From PRS1 sp965250265 (lineage in GTDB: Bacteria > Bacteroidota > Bacteroidia > Flavobacteriales > Flavobacteriaceae), in assembly GCA_965250265.1 (NCBI GenBank), contig CBDFNO010000011.1:248001-312000 (forward strand): DNA of 64,000 nucleotides, given 5' to 3'. Under the pieces are notes generated by a model. The model ran no database searches and was not told the origin of the DNA. It was given only the letters and a program-made list of their open reading frames with translations. Below, piece after piece: positions 27,789 through 36,752 of the stretch. Each line of letters begins with the position of its first letter. The stretch's first letter is position 1. Both the position numbers and the translations under genes were made by a program.

Positions 27789-27980
27789 ATGGGAATATTC
27801 TGGGATTTATTACAACAAGACGAGCTGGAAAAACAACAAAAACAGGCCAATAGTTTAGAAGATCGGGTAGAGTATATAGAAACCGAACTTGAAAACACAA
27901 AAGCATTATTAAAGAAAACCTTGGTAGCTTTAGAAACACATTTGGTAAAAGATATAGATGGTGATGGTAAAATGGGATAA
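27789..27980 (+). CDS. Small coiled-coil protein with acidic C-terminal loop
   Basis: A 63-residue protein: a short hydrophobic start (MGIFWDLLQQ), then a heptad-rich charged helix (about 12-50) and a C-terminus reading DIDGDGKMG. The latter has the DxDxDG spacing of a calcium-binding EF-hand or dockerin loop, though a single such loop may not bind on its own. I recall similar short proteins in other flavobacteria, so I treat it as a real gene. Function unknown. It sits between two truncated copies of the membrane family. Confidence 0.7.
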   Translation: MGIFWDLLQQDELEKQQKQANSLEDRVEYIETELENTKALLKKTLVALETHLVKDIDGDGKMG

Positions 27981-27994
27981 TTTAATTCAGTTTT

Positions 27995-28135
27995 ATGATT
28001 AAATTTTTTAGAAAAATACGTTATCGAAACACAATTTTGCATTTGCAAAATCAAATGTCTAGTGGACATTTGGTGAAGATAGCCGCTTGCGGACTTACTA
28101 AAACCTCAAACAGAACCTATGATAAAGTTTTTTAG
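27995..28135 (+). pseudogene. Second truncated 5' module of the DUF6090-like family
   Basis: An open frame of 46 codons. The first ten residues (MIKFFRKIRY) and their DNA match the family start; the rest is unrelated and contains three short hairpins. It ends 17 bases inside the next full gene. Best seen as a family gene start broken by a later insertion or deletion. Confidence 0.65.
28035..28092. repeat. Three stacked short inverted repeats
   Basis: Within 58 bases: TTTTGCA and complement around 2 bases (28035-28050), CAAATGTC and complement around 5 bases (28052-28072), and CCGC and complement around 2 bases (28083-28092). They fill the non-family part of the truncated gene and could be a small palindromic insertion. 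Confidence 0.6.
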
Positions 28136-28892
28136 ACAAATAAGATATAAGTTAATGGAACAAAACAAAACAGCCAAGTACTTAAAATACGCCATTGGCG
28201 AAATCTTGCTTGTGGTTATTGGTATTCTTATTGCTTTACAGCTTAACAATTTAAACGAAGAACGCAAAAATCGTATTTTAGAAGCCGACTACTATTGTAC
28301 ACTTTTGGAAGATTTAAATCAGGACGTTTTAGAAATTAAAAAACAACTTGAAACTAATGAACTTCGCATAAAGAGCAGTAATGAATTTATTGCTTTATTA
28401 CAAAAGTCTAGCTTCACTCAATTTGATGTTATGCAAGCCATGTTAGGTGCAGTTGCTAAAACCACTTATACTTTTCAGCCAAGCAAAGCAGCTTTTGAAG
28501 ATTTAAAATCGAGTGGAAATTTAGGATTACTTAAAGATTTAACTATAAAAAATAAATTAATAGCTTATTACACTAATCTAGAAGGTTTAATTGACGTTAT
28601 TGATGCCAATTCAGACAGTAGTATTAATGCCTTTTTTAATTATCAAAAAGATTTTAGTGAAATTGGATGGCAACATCTTCCATTTGTAAATTCAGAAATC
28701 GATACAACTATTGTAAATGTAAAGGCTCTCACTCCAATTGATTATCCTACAAAAGAATTAAAAAAACAATTAATTAGTGATGCAGTGATGTTTTTGGGAA
28801 CTTCTTCTAGAAAAAAAGATTTGTATTTAATTGTGGCCAAAGAAATTAACAACATGCAAAATATTTTAAGCGAAAAATGTAATAATAAATGA
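28119..28892 (+). CDS. DUF6090-like membrane-anchored protein, paralogue 1
   Basis: A 257-residue protein. It has a basic cytoplasmic start (MIKFFRQIRYKLMEQNK), one transmembrane helix (about residues 28-46, AIGEILLVVIGILIALQL) and a helical outer part. A second family signature lies near residue 130 (FEDLKSSGNLGLLKDL). The family name is assigned from memory of similar flavobacterial sequences; its function is not known. No enzyme motif is visible. The stop overlaps the next paralogue's start codon in ATGA. Confidence 0.82.
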   Translation: MIKFFRQIRYKLMEQNKTAKYLKYAIGEILLVVIGILIALQLNNLNEERKNRILEADYYCTLLEDLNQDVLEIKKQLETNELRIKSSNEFIALLQKSSFTQFDVMQAMLGAVAKTTYTFQPSKAAFEDLKSSGNLGLLKDLTIKNKLIAYYTNLEGLIDVIDANSDSSINAFFNYQKDFSEIGWQHLPFVNSEIDTTIVNVKALTPIDYPTKELKKQLISDAVMFLGTSSRKKDLYLIVAKEINNMQNILSEKCNNK

Positions 28893-29620
28893 TCAAATTC
28901 TTTCGTAAAATACGTCAAAACATGATAAAAGAAAACAAAGTAAGCAAATATGTGCTTTACGCTATTGGTGAAATTGTACTTGTGGTAATAGGTATTCTTA
29001 TTGCTATTAGCATTAATAATTGGAATGAACAAAGAATACAACAACATAAAGCAGCGTATTATTTAGTATCTATAGTCAAGGATCTTGAAAGTAATGTTGC
29101 ATTCATAAAAACTAAAAATACCGCTATAAACAATGATTTGAAATTATTGGAAGCCATTAGTCATAAACTTACCAATGATGCGACAACTATGGACACGTTA
29201 ATTAAAATAGCAACAGAAGAATTAGATTTGAGGGCAAACTCTTATACTAAATTAAATGAAAATACATATCAAACTTTACAAAATACTGGACATATACAAT
29301 TTATCGATACATGGTTGCAGGAAGAATTGCAACAAATAAATTTTATTCAAAACGACCTATATGAAACTAATGAATTTGTTACCAATGATTATTCCTCTAC
29401 AATTCTTGAATTCTTAAAGTATTTCCCCGGAAACACCATAAATAAAGAACTCAAACAGAAGGTATATAATGAGTTTTCAAATGCACAACGAATTAGCGCA
29501 TTCTCGAATTTAATTTGGTTTAAAAGAGGTATGTATCACAGTATTTTAAGGCGTTCTGAAATACTCGAAGAAAAGACCACAAAGCTACTAGATACCATGG
29601 AAATACTTTATTCAAAATAA
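28889..29620 (+). CDS. DUF6090-like membrane-anchored protein, paralogue 2
   Basis: A 243-residue paralogue with a slightly divergent N-terminus (MIKFFRKIRQNMIKENK) and the common helix AIGEIVLVVIGILIAISI. The outer portion is largely alpha-helical and only weakly like its neighbours; the second signature is relaxed to YQTLQNTGHIQFIDTW. The start codon supplies the stop of the previous gene, so translation is probably coupled. Unknown function. Confidence 0.82.
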   Translation: MIKFFRKIRQNMIKENKVSKYVLYAIGEIVLVVIGILIAISINNWNEQRIQQHKAAYYLVSIVKDLESNVAFIKTKNTAINNDLKLLEAISHKLTNDATTMDTLIKIATEELDLRANSYTKLNENTYQTLQNTGHIQFIDTWLQEELQQINFIQNDLYETNEFVTNDYSSTILEFLKYFPGNTINKELKQKVYNEFSNAQRISAFSNLIWFKRGMYHSILRRSEILEEKTTKLLDTMEILYSK

Positions 29621-29633
29621 CAAGATAATCATT

Positions 29634-30365
29634 ATGATTAAATTTTTTAGAAAAATACGCTACGACCTTATGGAAAAAAATAAAACAGGCAAATACCTTA
29701 AATACGCTATTGGCGAAATTGTGCTTGTTGTTATTGGTATCTTGTTGGCATTGCAAGTCAATAATTGGAATATCAATAGAATAAATACTAATTCTTATAA
29801 CAATGTACTTACAAGTTTAATTGCAGATCTTGAAAATGATATTAATGAGCTTGACAACCTTGTTTCAATTTCTAAAAAACAAAATATAATTATAATTAAA
29901 ACACTCAACAATAAAGAAACTACTATAGATAATATAAGAGCTTATATAAAACAACTATGTTTTAGTCCAGAATCCTTTACCCCTAATACAACTTCTTTTA
30001 AAATATTAGAAAATTATGGTTCATCCAATTTATTAAAAATAAAGGAAATTTCTACCGATGTCCAATCACTTTATAATTCGGCTTACAAAATTAACCAAGA
30101 ATCTTATAATGACAGGAACACATTAATCTCTTCACGTATAAGACCACTAATCATGAAATCTAAACTCATAACGCTTGACTTAAATGGAGAAATAATGTTA
30201 GATGAAAATGAAGTAAAACATATTTTATCAATTAATGGTGAGCTTACAGGTCCTTTGAAAGAACTATTTGTACTTAATGCAATTTTAATAAGAGAACGAT
30301 TAGAACCATTGAAAGAAAAATTTAAGGATATAGCATCAAAATTAAAGCAATTAAAGACAAAATAA
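29634..30365 (+). CDS. DUF6090-like membrane-anchored protein, paralogue 3
   Basis: A 243-residue paralogue. N-terminal module MIKFFRKIRYDLMEKNKTGK with helix ending in LLALQVNNWN. The outer region has several acidic and lysine-rich helices and the signature FKILENYGSSNLLKIKEI. A C-terminal coiled segment ends in SKLKQLKTK. Thirteen bases separate it from the previous gene. Function unknown. Confidence 0.82.
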   Translation: MIKFFRKIRYDLMEKNKTGKYLKYAIGEIVLVVIGILLALQVNNWNINRINTNSYNNVLTSLIADLENDINELDNLVSISKKQNIIIIKTLNNKETTIDNIRAYIKQLCFSPESFTPNTTSFKILENYGSSNLLKIKEISTDVQSLYNSAYKINQESYNDRNTLISSRIRPLIMKSKLITLDLNGEIMLDENEVKHILSINGELTGPLKELFVLNAILIRERLEPLKEKFKDIASKLKQLKTK

Positions 30366-30384
30366 GCGGCTAAAAAAATCAATA

Positions 30385-31164
30385 ATGATTAAATTCTTTC
30401 GAAAAATACGCTACGACCTTATGGAAAAAAACAAAACAGGAAAATACCTTAAATATGCCATTGGCGAAATCATTCTAGTTGTGATAGGTATTTTAATTGC
30501 GCTTTCAATTAATAATTGGAACGAGTCTAGAAAATTAGAAACCGATGAAAAAGAGCTCATTGCTGACTTAAAAGAGGAGTTTAACCACAATATCAATATT
30601 ATTAATGATGAGATAAATATCAATACTAATATTATTAATAGGATTGCAAAATTTATTGACCTTTTCTCAGAAGGCACAATTGAGGCTTCAGAAGACCAAA
30701 TTGCTACTCTCTTTAAAGATGCAATTGGTTCAGAATTTGTTTATAAACCTGCTACAGGTGTTATTAATGAAGCTATAAATTCTGGTAAATTGAGCTTAGT
30801 TAAAAACTTCCAACTTAAAAACCAAATATCATTATGGGAATCTAAATTAATGCCTCTAAGAAATCAAGAAATTCTTGTTAACGAAGAGCAAGCTATATGT
30901 TTTAATTATATTCTTACACATGGCGATTTTAGAAAAATGAGAGAAATCACCGAAAAAGGCAAAAATTCTTGGTTCAATATTCTTAAAGAAAACAAATTCA
31001 CAAACACAACCAATAAGCATTTGCTTCAATCAAAAGAATTAGAAAATCATATGATTATATATATGGGAAGTATCTTTTATCTTAGTAATAGTCAATATAA
31101 AAACATGAGAGATTATATGACCAATGTTGTTCAACTCATAGAAAAAGATTTAAGCAATGATTAA
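30385..31164 (+). CDS. DUF6090-like membrane-anchored protein, paralogue 4
   Basis: A 259-residue paralogue whose outer domain is close to that of the copy at 51.3 kb: both share SGKLSL near residue 130, HGDFR, REITEK, NKHL and a C-terminal helix ending in a VxQLI segment. The pair therefore arose by a later duplication than the others. The helix is AIGEIILVVIGILIALSI. The stop lies inside the ATGATTAA that begins the next unit. Confidence 0.83.
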   Translation: MIKFFRKIRYDLMEKNKTGKYLKYAIGEIILVVIGILIALSINNWNESRKLETDEKELIADLKEEFNHNINIINDEININTNIINRIAKFIDLFSEGTIEASEDQIATLFKDAIGSEFVYKPATGVINEAINSGKLSLVKNFQLKNQISLWESKLMPLRNQEILVNEEQAICFNYILTHGDFRKMREITEKGKNSWFNILKENKFTNTTNKHLLQSKELENHMIIYMGSIFYLSNSQYKNMRDYMTNVVQLIEKDLSND

Positions 31165-31192
31165 ATTCTTTAGAAAAAAAAGATATAACCTT
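31157..31192 (+). pseudogene. DUF6090-like start fragment fused in frame to the next lipoprotein gene
   Basis: Twelve codons (MIKFFRKKRYNL) identical in style to the family start run in frame into the ATG of the DUF885-like lipoprotein at 31193. The fragment ends exactly where a normal signal peptide begins, so it is a remnant left when the unit was interrupted; it may still serve as a translation entry. Confidence 0.6.
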
Positions 31193-32881
31193 ATGAATAG
31201 AACTACAATTTTCACTTTCACATTTTTAGCCCTATTTTTTATAAGCTGTAAAGAAGATAAAAAAGGTAATCAAGCAATAACATCAAACAATTCAGAAGTA
31301 GAAATAATTGCTACCACAGATTATCAAGATTTGGTAAACCTGTTCTATGATTGGCGAGCTTTTGAAACACCACCACTTAGTAATGGTACTCCAGATTATA
31401 CAGCAGAAACTTTTGAAAAACGCTGGCCAAAATTTAAGGAACTTCAAAACCAACTAAAAGCTATTGACACAAGCAATTGGTCTGTAGAAAATCAAGTTGA
31501 CTGGATGATTGTCTGGGCCGAAATGAATGGTTTTGATTTTAACCATCGTATACTAAAACCTTGGGTTCGCGATCCTGCATATTATAAAGTAATTTGGAGT
31601 TACAAAAGTGATGTGCCAGCACATGAAGGACCAACAAATCATGGTACTACCGAATTATGGACCTATGAGTTTCCTTTATCTCCAGAAGAGCGAACACGAC
31701 TTATTAACGATTTAAAAGTGATTCCGCCTTTTTACAAACAAGCAAAACAAAACTTAACTGGAAATGCAAAGGATTTATGGATTACTGGAATTAGAGACAT
31801 TCAATACCAAAGCATAGTACTTAACAATCTAAAAGCCAAGTCACATATAAAAGAAGATGCAGAAATTGTATCAGTTATTGATGACGCCATTACCTCAACT
31901 AATGATTTGGTGTCTTGGTTACAGGAGAAATCCAAATCTAAAACTGGTCCTTCAGGTATTGGTAAAGAAAATTATACATGGTATTTGCAAAATGTGCATT
32001 TAGTGCCTTTATCTTGGGATGATGAAGTGATGATTTTGAAACGCGAATTGGCACGAGCTTGGTCTTCTTTAAAATTAGAAGAACATCGAAATAGAAACCT
32101 TCCTGAGCTTATTGATGCCGATTCACCCGAAGCTTATAATAAGTTAGCGGAAGCTTCAGCACAAAGCTTGATGACCTTTCTGGATCATCAAGATATCGTT
32201 ACAGTAAAACCCTATTTTGAACCTGCATTACGAGAACATTTAGGCGAATTTGTACCAAAAGACAAACGCAATTTTTTTGTTATAGGCGAACATTATGATC
32301 CAAGACCGCTATATTCTCATTTTTATCATTGGTTTGAATTAGCCCGAATGGATAACGAACCACATGAAAGTGAGATACGTAAAGGACCTTTACTCTACAA
32401 TATTTTTGATTCTCGAAATGAGGGCACTGCCACAGCTGTAGAGGAAATGTTCATGCAAGCAGGTTTATACGATGATAGTCCAAGAAGTAAAGAGATCGTT
32501 TATATCATGATTGCACAACGTGCAGCAAGAGGTTTAGGCTCTCTTTACGCACATGCTAATGAAATGACTATGGAAGAAGGTGGTAGTATACACTCAGAAT
32601 ATACACCTCGTGGCTGGATGAAAACTGAAAAAGAACTCCTCATTTTTGAGCAGCATTTGTATTTACGCCAACCAGGATATGGTACCAGTTATATTACAGG
32701 AAAATATTTACTTGAAAATGCTTTGGCTGATTATGCAAGAATTCAAGAACTAAATAATAAACCTTTTATAACCAAAGATTTTTTTGATACACTAAACAGT
32801 ATTGGAAATATCCCAATTTCACTTGGTCATTGGCAAATGACAGGAGAAAACAACCACTTAACATCAGTCTTTAATGATTAA
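31193..32881 (+). CDS. DUF885-like lipoprotein, putative peptidase-related
   Basis: A 562-residue protein with a lipoprotein signal (TFLALFFISC) once the ATG at 31193 is used as start. The body is alpha-helical. It includes YSHFYHWFELARM, SRNEGTATAVEEMF and RQPGYGTSYITGKYLL, which resemble the DUF885 fold, a relative of HExxH-type zinc carboxypeptidases. The usual HExxH pair is not evident, so activity is uncertain. It is followed by an amidohydrolase gene; the two could act on the same substrate. In-frame coding begins 36 bases earlier in a family-start remnant. Confidence 0.75.
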   Translation: MNRTTIFTFTFLALFFISCKEDKKGNQAITSNNSEVEIIATTDYQDLVNLFYDWRAFETPPLSNGTPDYTAETFEKRWPKFKELQNQLKAIDTSNWSVENQVDWMIVWAEMNGFDFNHRILKPWVRDPAYYKVIWSYKSDVPAHEGPTNHGTTELWTYEFPLSPEERTRLINDLKVIPPFYKQAKQNLTGNAKDLWITGIRDIQYQSIVLNNLKAKSHIKEDAEIVSVIDDAITSTNDLVSWLQEKSKSKTGPSGIGKENYTWYLQNVHLVPLSWDDEVMILKRELARAWSSLKLEEHRNRNLPELIDADSPEAYNKLAEASAQSLMTFLDHQDIVTVKPYFEPALREHLGEFVPKDKRNFFVIGEHYDPRPLYSHFYHWFELARMDNEPHESEIRKGPLLYNIFDSRNEGTATAVEEMFMQAGLYDDSPRSKEIVYIMIAQRAARGLGSLYAHANEMTMEEGGSIHSEYTPRGWMKTEKELLIFEQHLYLRQPGYGTSYITGKYLLENALADYARIQELNNKPFITKDFFDTLNSIGNIPISLGHWQMTGENNHLTSVFND

Positions 32882-32977
32882 GTTTTTAAAATTATACCTA
32901 ACTTTAAAACAAACCATAGATCAACTTCTAATAGTTGTTCTAAACTATTTTATACTAACCAATTATTCTTCTGTATT

Positions 32978-34549
32978 ATGAAGCAGTTATTTACTTTTTG
33001 TGTTCTTGTATTATTGGCAAGTACATTTGGCTATTCTCAAAACATTCTAAATCCAGCTCCTGATAGAAAACCGAGCGAAGGAGAAGGCCCTTTTGATAGA
33101 CTTATTATTCGTGGAGTAACCGTCATTGATGGCACAGGTGCTCCTCCAAGGGGTCCAATGGACATTGTTATTGAAGGCAACAAAATAGTAAAAGTTGTAA
33201 GCGTTGGCGTTCCTCATGTTGAGATTAATGCTGCAAATCGTCCTCGAGGTGCTACTAAAGAAATTGATGCCACAGGTTCGTATGTTTTACCTGGCTTTAT
33301 CAATTTACATGCTCATGTTGGTGGAGCTGCCAAATCTCCAAATGCCGAATATCCTTATAAATTATGGATGGCTCATGGTATAACAACAATAAGAGGTGTA
33401 CCAGCGGCAAATGTGGCTTGGACACAAAGTGAAAAAAAGCGAAGTGCTGAAAATAGAATTGTCGCTCCTAGAATAATCCCTTTTCACACACTTGGTTCAG
33501 GAGAAGATTGGAAGGGTGGCGATGTTTATACTCCAAAGAAAGCAATCGAATGGGTTCAATGGGCTGCCAAGCAAGGTGTTGAAGGATTAAAGTTTTTTAA
33601 TCATGATCCAGATGTTTTAGAAGCAGCAATTAATGAAGCACACAAATTTAAAATGGGTACTGTTGCTCATATTTCACAACCTATGGTGGCACAAACTAAT
33701 GTTTTGGATGCTGCGAGAATGGGTCTAGATAATATGACACATTATTATGGTTTGTTTGAAGCTTTATATAAAAATGAGGATGTTCAACATTGGCCTCCAA
33801 ATTTTAATTATAATGATGAACAAGACCGTTTCAGTCAAGTGGCTTATCAATGGGACAAAATTCATCCCAGAGGCAGCAAAAAGTGGCAAAAATTAATTGA
33901 TGAACTTCTAGAACGAGATTTCATTATTGATCCTACAATGACTGCATATCTAGCAGGAAGAGATGTAATGAGGGAGCGTGATGCCGAATGGCACAAAGAA
34001 TATACCATACCGACCTTATGGGATTTCTACACACCAAATAGAGAAAATCATGGATCTTATTTCTTTAATTGGACGTCTTGGGACGAAATAGCTTGGAAAA
34101 ACTTTTATAAAGTGTGGATGTCTTTTCTTAATGATTATAAAAATGCAGGAGGACGAGTGACGGTTAGTGATGATGCCTCTTTTATTTATAACCTATGGGG
34201 ATTTGGATACGTTGAAGAAATGGAATTACTACAAGAAGCTGGCTTCCACCCACTGGAAGTAATCAGAGGAGCAACGCTTCATGCTGCTCAAGCCATATTT
34301 GAACCCAAAGGAATACCTATTGAGTTTGGTGTAATTCGTCCAGGACTATTAGCAGATCTAGTAATTGTTGATGAAAACCCAATTGAGAATCTCAAAGTTT
34401 TGTATGGTACAGGATTTTTAAAGTTAAACGATGAAACCGGTAAAATGGAACGCGTTGGAGGCGTAAAATACACCATAAAAGACGGAATTATTTATGATGC
34501 AGTTAAGCTAAGAGAAGATATACGTGCTATGGTAAAAAATAAAGAATAA
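32978..34549 (+). CDS. Exported amidohydrolase-family protein
   Basis: A 523-residue protein with a signal peptide (LVLLASTFGYSQ). The amidohydrolase barrel shows the first metal motif NLHAHVGG, a later VAHISQP histidine and the terminal catalytic aspartate in VSDDASF, with the composite beta-sandwich at both ends (VIDGTGAPPRG, LADLVIVDENPIENL). It probably hydrolyses an amide or peptide-like substrate in the periplasm. The gene lies between groups of the DUF6090-like paralogues and beside the DUF885-like lipoprotein gene. Confidence 0.88.
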   Translation: MKQLFTFCVLVLLASTFGYSQNILNPAPDRKPSEGEGPFDRLIIRGVTVIDGTGAPPRGPMDIVIEGNKIVKVVSVGVPHVEINAANRPRGATKEIDATGSYVLPGFINLHAHVGGAAKSPNAEYPYKLWMAHGITTIRGVPAANVAWTQSEKKRSAENRIVAPRIIPFHTLGSGEDWKGGDVYTPKKAIEWVQWAAKQGVEGLKFFNHDPDVLEAAINEAHKFKMGTVAHISQPMVAQTNVLDAARMGLDNMTHYYGLFEALYKNEDVQHWPPNFNYNDEQDRFSQVAYQWDKIHPRGSKKWQKLIDELLERDFIIDPTMTAYLAGRDVMRERDAEWHKEYTIPTLWDFYTPNRENHGSYFFNWTSWDEIAWKNFYKVWMSFLNDYKNAGGRVTVSDDASFIYNLWGFGYVEEMELLQEAGFHPLEVIRGATLHAAQAIFEPKGIPIEFGVIRPGLLADLVIVDENPIENLKVLYGTGFLKLNDETGKMERVGGVKYTIKDGIIYDAVKLREDIRAMVKNKE

Positions 34550-34565
34550 GGTAACTTAAAAGCAC

Positions 34566-35270
34566 ATGATAAATTTTTTTAGAAAAATAAGATACGACAA
34601 TATGGAGAAAAACAAAACAGGTATATATCTAAAATATGCAATTGGTGAGATTGTATTAGTTGTAATAGGTATATTAATTGCTTTAAGTATTAATAATTGG
34701 AATCAGGCTCTCCAATATAACAAGAACAATACGTTAATGTTACAACAACTATTAGAAGAAAATGAAGCTAACTATTTAGAACTTAAAGAAGATCAAGATT
34801 ATCGCGATTCTCTGGAAACAAAACTTAATCGTCTTGTCACATTTATTAAAGAAAACGATATTGTGAAAAACGAAAACAAATTAAAGTTTCACCTATTGCC
34901 TCTTTTTCAATCTACTTCTTACACGTTTTCTGAAAACTATTTGAAACGTTATATAAACTCGAACGAGCAAGAACATTCTATATTAACCAAGGAACTAATA
35001 GAGCTTCTATCTAACCAAAATGATTTAACCTACATTTCTGAAAAATCGCTAGAAAGTAGATTTGAGAATTTTTATGATGTATTAGTTAAAGATCTAGATT
35101 TTCAGACTTTTGAAATAAAATCTTTTGATGTATTAAAATCTTTTGAATTTAGAAATAAGATTATTATGCTGTCCATTATTGAAAAAGAAGTTGGAAATCA
35201 ATTTAACCAAACTATTAAGCAACAGCAAAAAATAGATTCAATAATTTCATCTTTTTTATCTAAACAGTAA
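34566..35270 (+). CDS. DUF6090-like membrane-anchored protein, paralogue 5
   Basis: A 234-residue paralogue, the most divergent of the set. The start reads MINFFRKIRYDNMEKNK and the helix AIGEIVLVVIGILIALSI is kept. The outer domain has long acidic coiled segments, and the second signature is largely lost (LKRYINSNEQEHSILTKEL). It restarts the tandem family after the amidohydrolase gene and overlaps the next start by one base. Confidence 0.8.
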   Translation: MINFFRKIRYDNMEKNKTGIYLKYAIGEIVLVVIGILIALSINNWNQALQYNKNNTLMLQQLLEENEANYLELKEDQDYRDSLETKLNRLVTFIKENDIVKNENKLKFHLLPLFQSTSYTFSENYLKRYINSNEQEHSILTKELIELLSNQNDLTYISEKSLESRFENFYDVLVKDLDFQTFEIKSFDVLKSFEFRNKIIMLSIIEKEVGNQFNQTIKQQQKIDSIISSFLSKQ

Positions 35271-35998
35271 TGATTAAATTCTTTAGAAAAATACGCTACA
35301 ATCTTATGGAAACAGGAAAAACAGGCAAATACCTAAAATATGCCATTGGCGAAATTATACTGGTGGTTATTGGTATTTTAATTGCTTTAAGTATTAATAC
35401 ATGGAATCAAAATCGATTAAATAAAATATTAGAACATGAGTTGTTAAGCAATTTATTGAATGATGTAGAAGCTGACATACAAAATTTGAAGTATCAGGAT
35501 AGTGTTTTAGCATTGGCTTTACTTTCCAAGAATAGGTTATTATTCCATATTAAAGGAGAAGAAATTCCAGAAGACAGCATTTTTTATTACCTCTCGCGAA
35601 CTGGACCAACAAGTCTCTTTAATTCTACCAAGATTACCTATGATGAAATGAAGAATTCAGATGCTTTTAAAGTTATTGGTAGCAAAGAAATACGAAGGGA
35701 AATTGCCATTTTATATAGACAATATGAAAGAGTTGAAGATGCCGAAAAAACATATATCGATTTACAATCAATATCACGTAATATAAGAATAGAAGATTTT
35801 TCAACAGGTTCCCTATCTAGGATTGGAGTAGGTGATATTCAAGACAAAGATCAAGTTTTAAAGCAAATAAAAACAAACCGTAGATTTATTAATGCTCTCA
35901 ATACAAATTATAGTGGTAACTTGAGTAATACATATAATATAACTTTAGAAAAAGTAAAAAAATTTAAATCCAAATTAACCACTTATCTCAACCAATGA
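35270..35998 (+). CDS. DUF6090-like membrane-anchored protein, paralogue 6
   Basis: A 242-residue paralogue. Module MIKFFRKIRYNLMETGKTGK, helix AIGEIILVVIGILIALSI, signature YDEMKNSDAFKVIGSKEIRR near residue 130. The outer part ends in a basic helix (KVKKFKSKLTTYL). The stop TGA is inside the ATGA that starts the next paralogue. Unknown function. Confidence 0.82.
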   Translation: MIKFFRKIRYNLMETGKTGKYLKYAIGEIILVVIGILIALSINTWNQNRLNKILEHELLSNLLNDVEADIQNLKYQDSVLALALLSKNRLLFHIKGEEIPEDSIFYYLSRTGPTSLFNSTKITYDEMKNSDAFKVIGSKEIRREIAILYRQYERVEDAEKTYIDLQSISRNIRIEDFSTGSLSRIGVGDIQDKDQVLKQIKTNRRFINALNTNYSGNLSNTYNITLEKVKKFKSKLTTYLNQ

Positions 35999-36750
35999 TT
36001 AAATTTTTTAGAAAAATACGCTACAAGCTTATGAGTGAGAACAAAACTGGAAAATACTTTAAATACGCTATTGGAGAAATTGTATTAGTAATGATAGGCA
36101 TTTTACTGGCATTACAAGTAAATAATTGGAACCAGAATAGAATTACAAAAAATAAAGAAATTGAAATACTCAAAGATTTTAAAACAAATCTCGATTTCGA
36201 TATTGCACAGTTAGATTCTATTATTGTTCACTACAAAAGAGCCAAGAATTCTATAAATACCGTGTTAAATTATCTCGAAAATGATTTGCCACATACAGAT
36301 TCGTTAAACAAACAATTTTTTAATACGACACTTATATATGATTCTGGCGGACTTACTAGTGGTGTATTCGAAAATTTAAAATCATCAGGCTTCGATCTTA
36401 TATCCAATAAAGAAATTAGAAGCATGATTATATTGGTGTACGACGAACATCATCCTTGGATGAAAAGTTGGGAAGAACGATACATAAACGTCATTTTCGA
36501 TGCTCAAAAAAACATCTACAATACAAGATTTAAAGATTTTTGGAATGGTGATTATAAAGATCAAAATGTTATTGGTGAAATGATTCCTATTGATTACGAA
36601 AAATTAAAGAATGATGATGAATACAAATACCTGTTGAGGACACAATTAAATTTAATTGGTTGGCTTATAAATAAGCCTGCAGAAAACACACAAACAGAAT
36701 GCAACAAACTATTAAAGCTCATTGAAAAAAAGCTTAATAAAACCAATTAG
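35995..36750 (+). CDS. DUF6090-like membrane-anchored protein, paralogue 7
   Basis: A 251-residue paralogue. Module MIKFFRKIRYKLMSENKTGK, helix AIGEIVLVMIGILLALQV, then a helical outer domain with the signature FENLKSSGFDLISNKEIRS and a tryptophan-rich block (HHPWMKSWEERYI) not seen in the other copies. It is the last full-length copy of the main cluster and is followed at three bases by a broken copy. Confidence 0.82.
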   Translation: MIKFFRKIRYKLMSENKTGKYFKYAIGEIVLVMIGILLALQVNNWNQNRITKNKEIEILKDFKTNLDFDIAQLDSIIVHYKRAKNSINTVLNYLENDLPHTDSLNKQFFNTTLIYDSGGLTSGVFENLKSSGFDLISNKEIRSMIILVYDEHHPWMKSWEERYINVIFDAQKNIYNTRFKDFWNGDYKDQNVIGEMIPIDYEKLKNDDEYKYLLRTQLNLIGWLINKPAENTQTECNKLLKLIEKKLNKTN

Positions 36751-36752
36751 AA

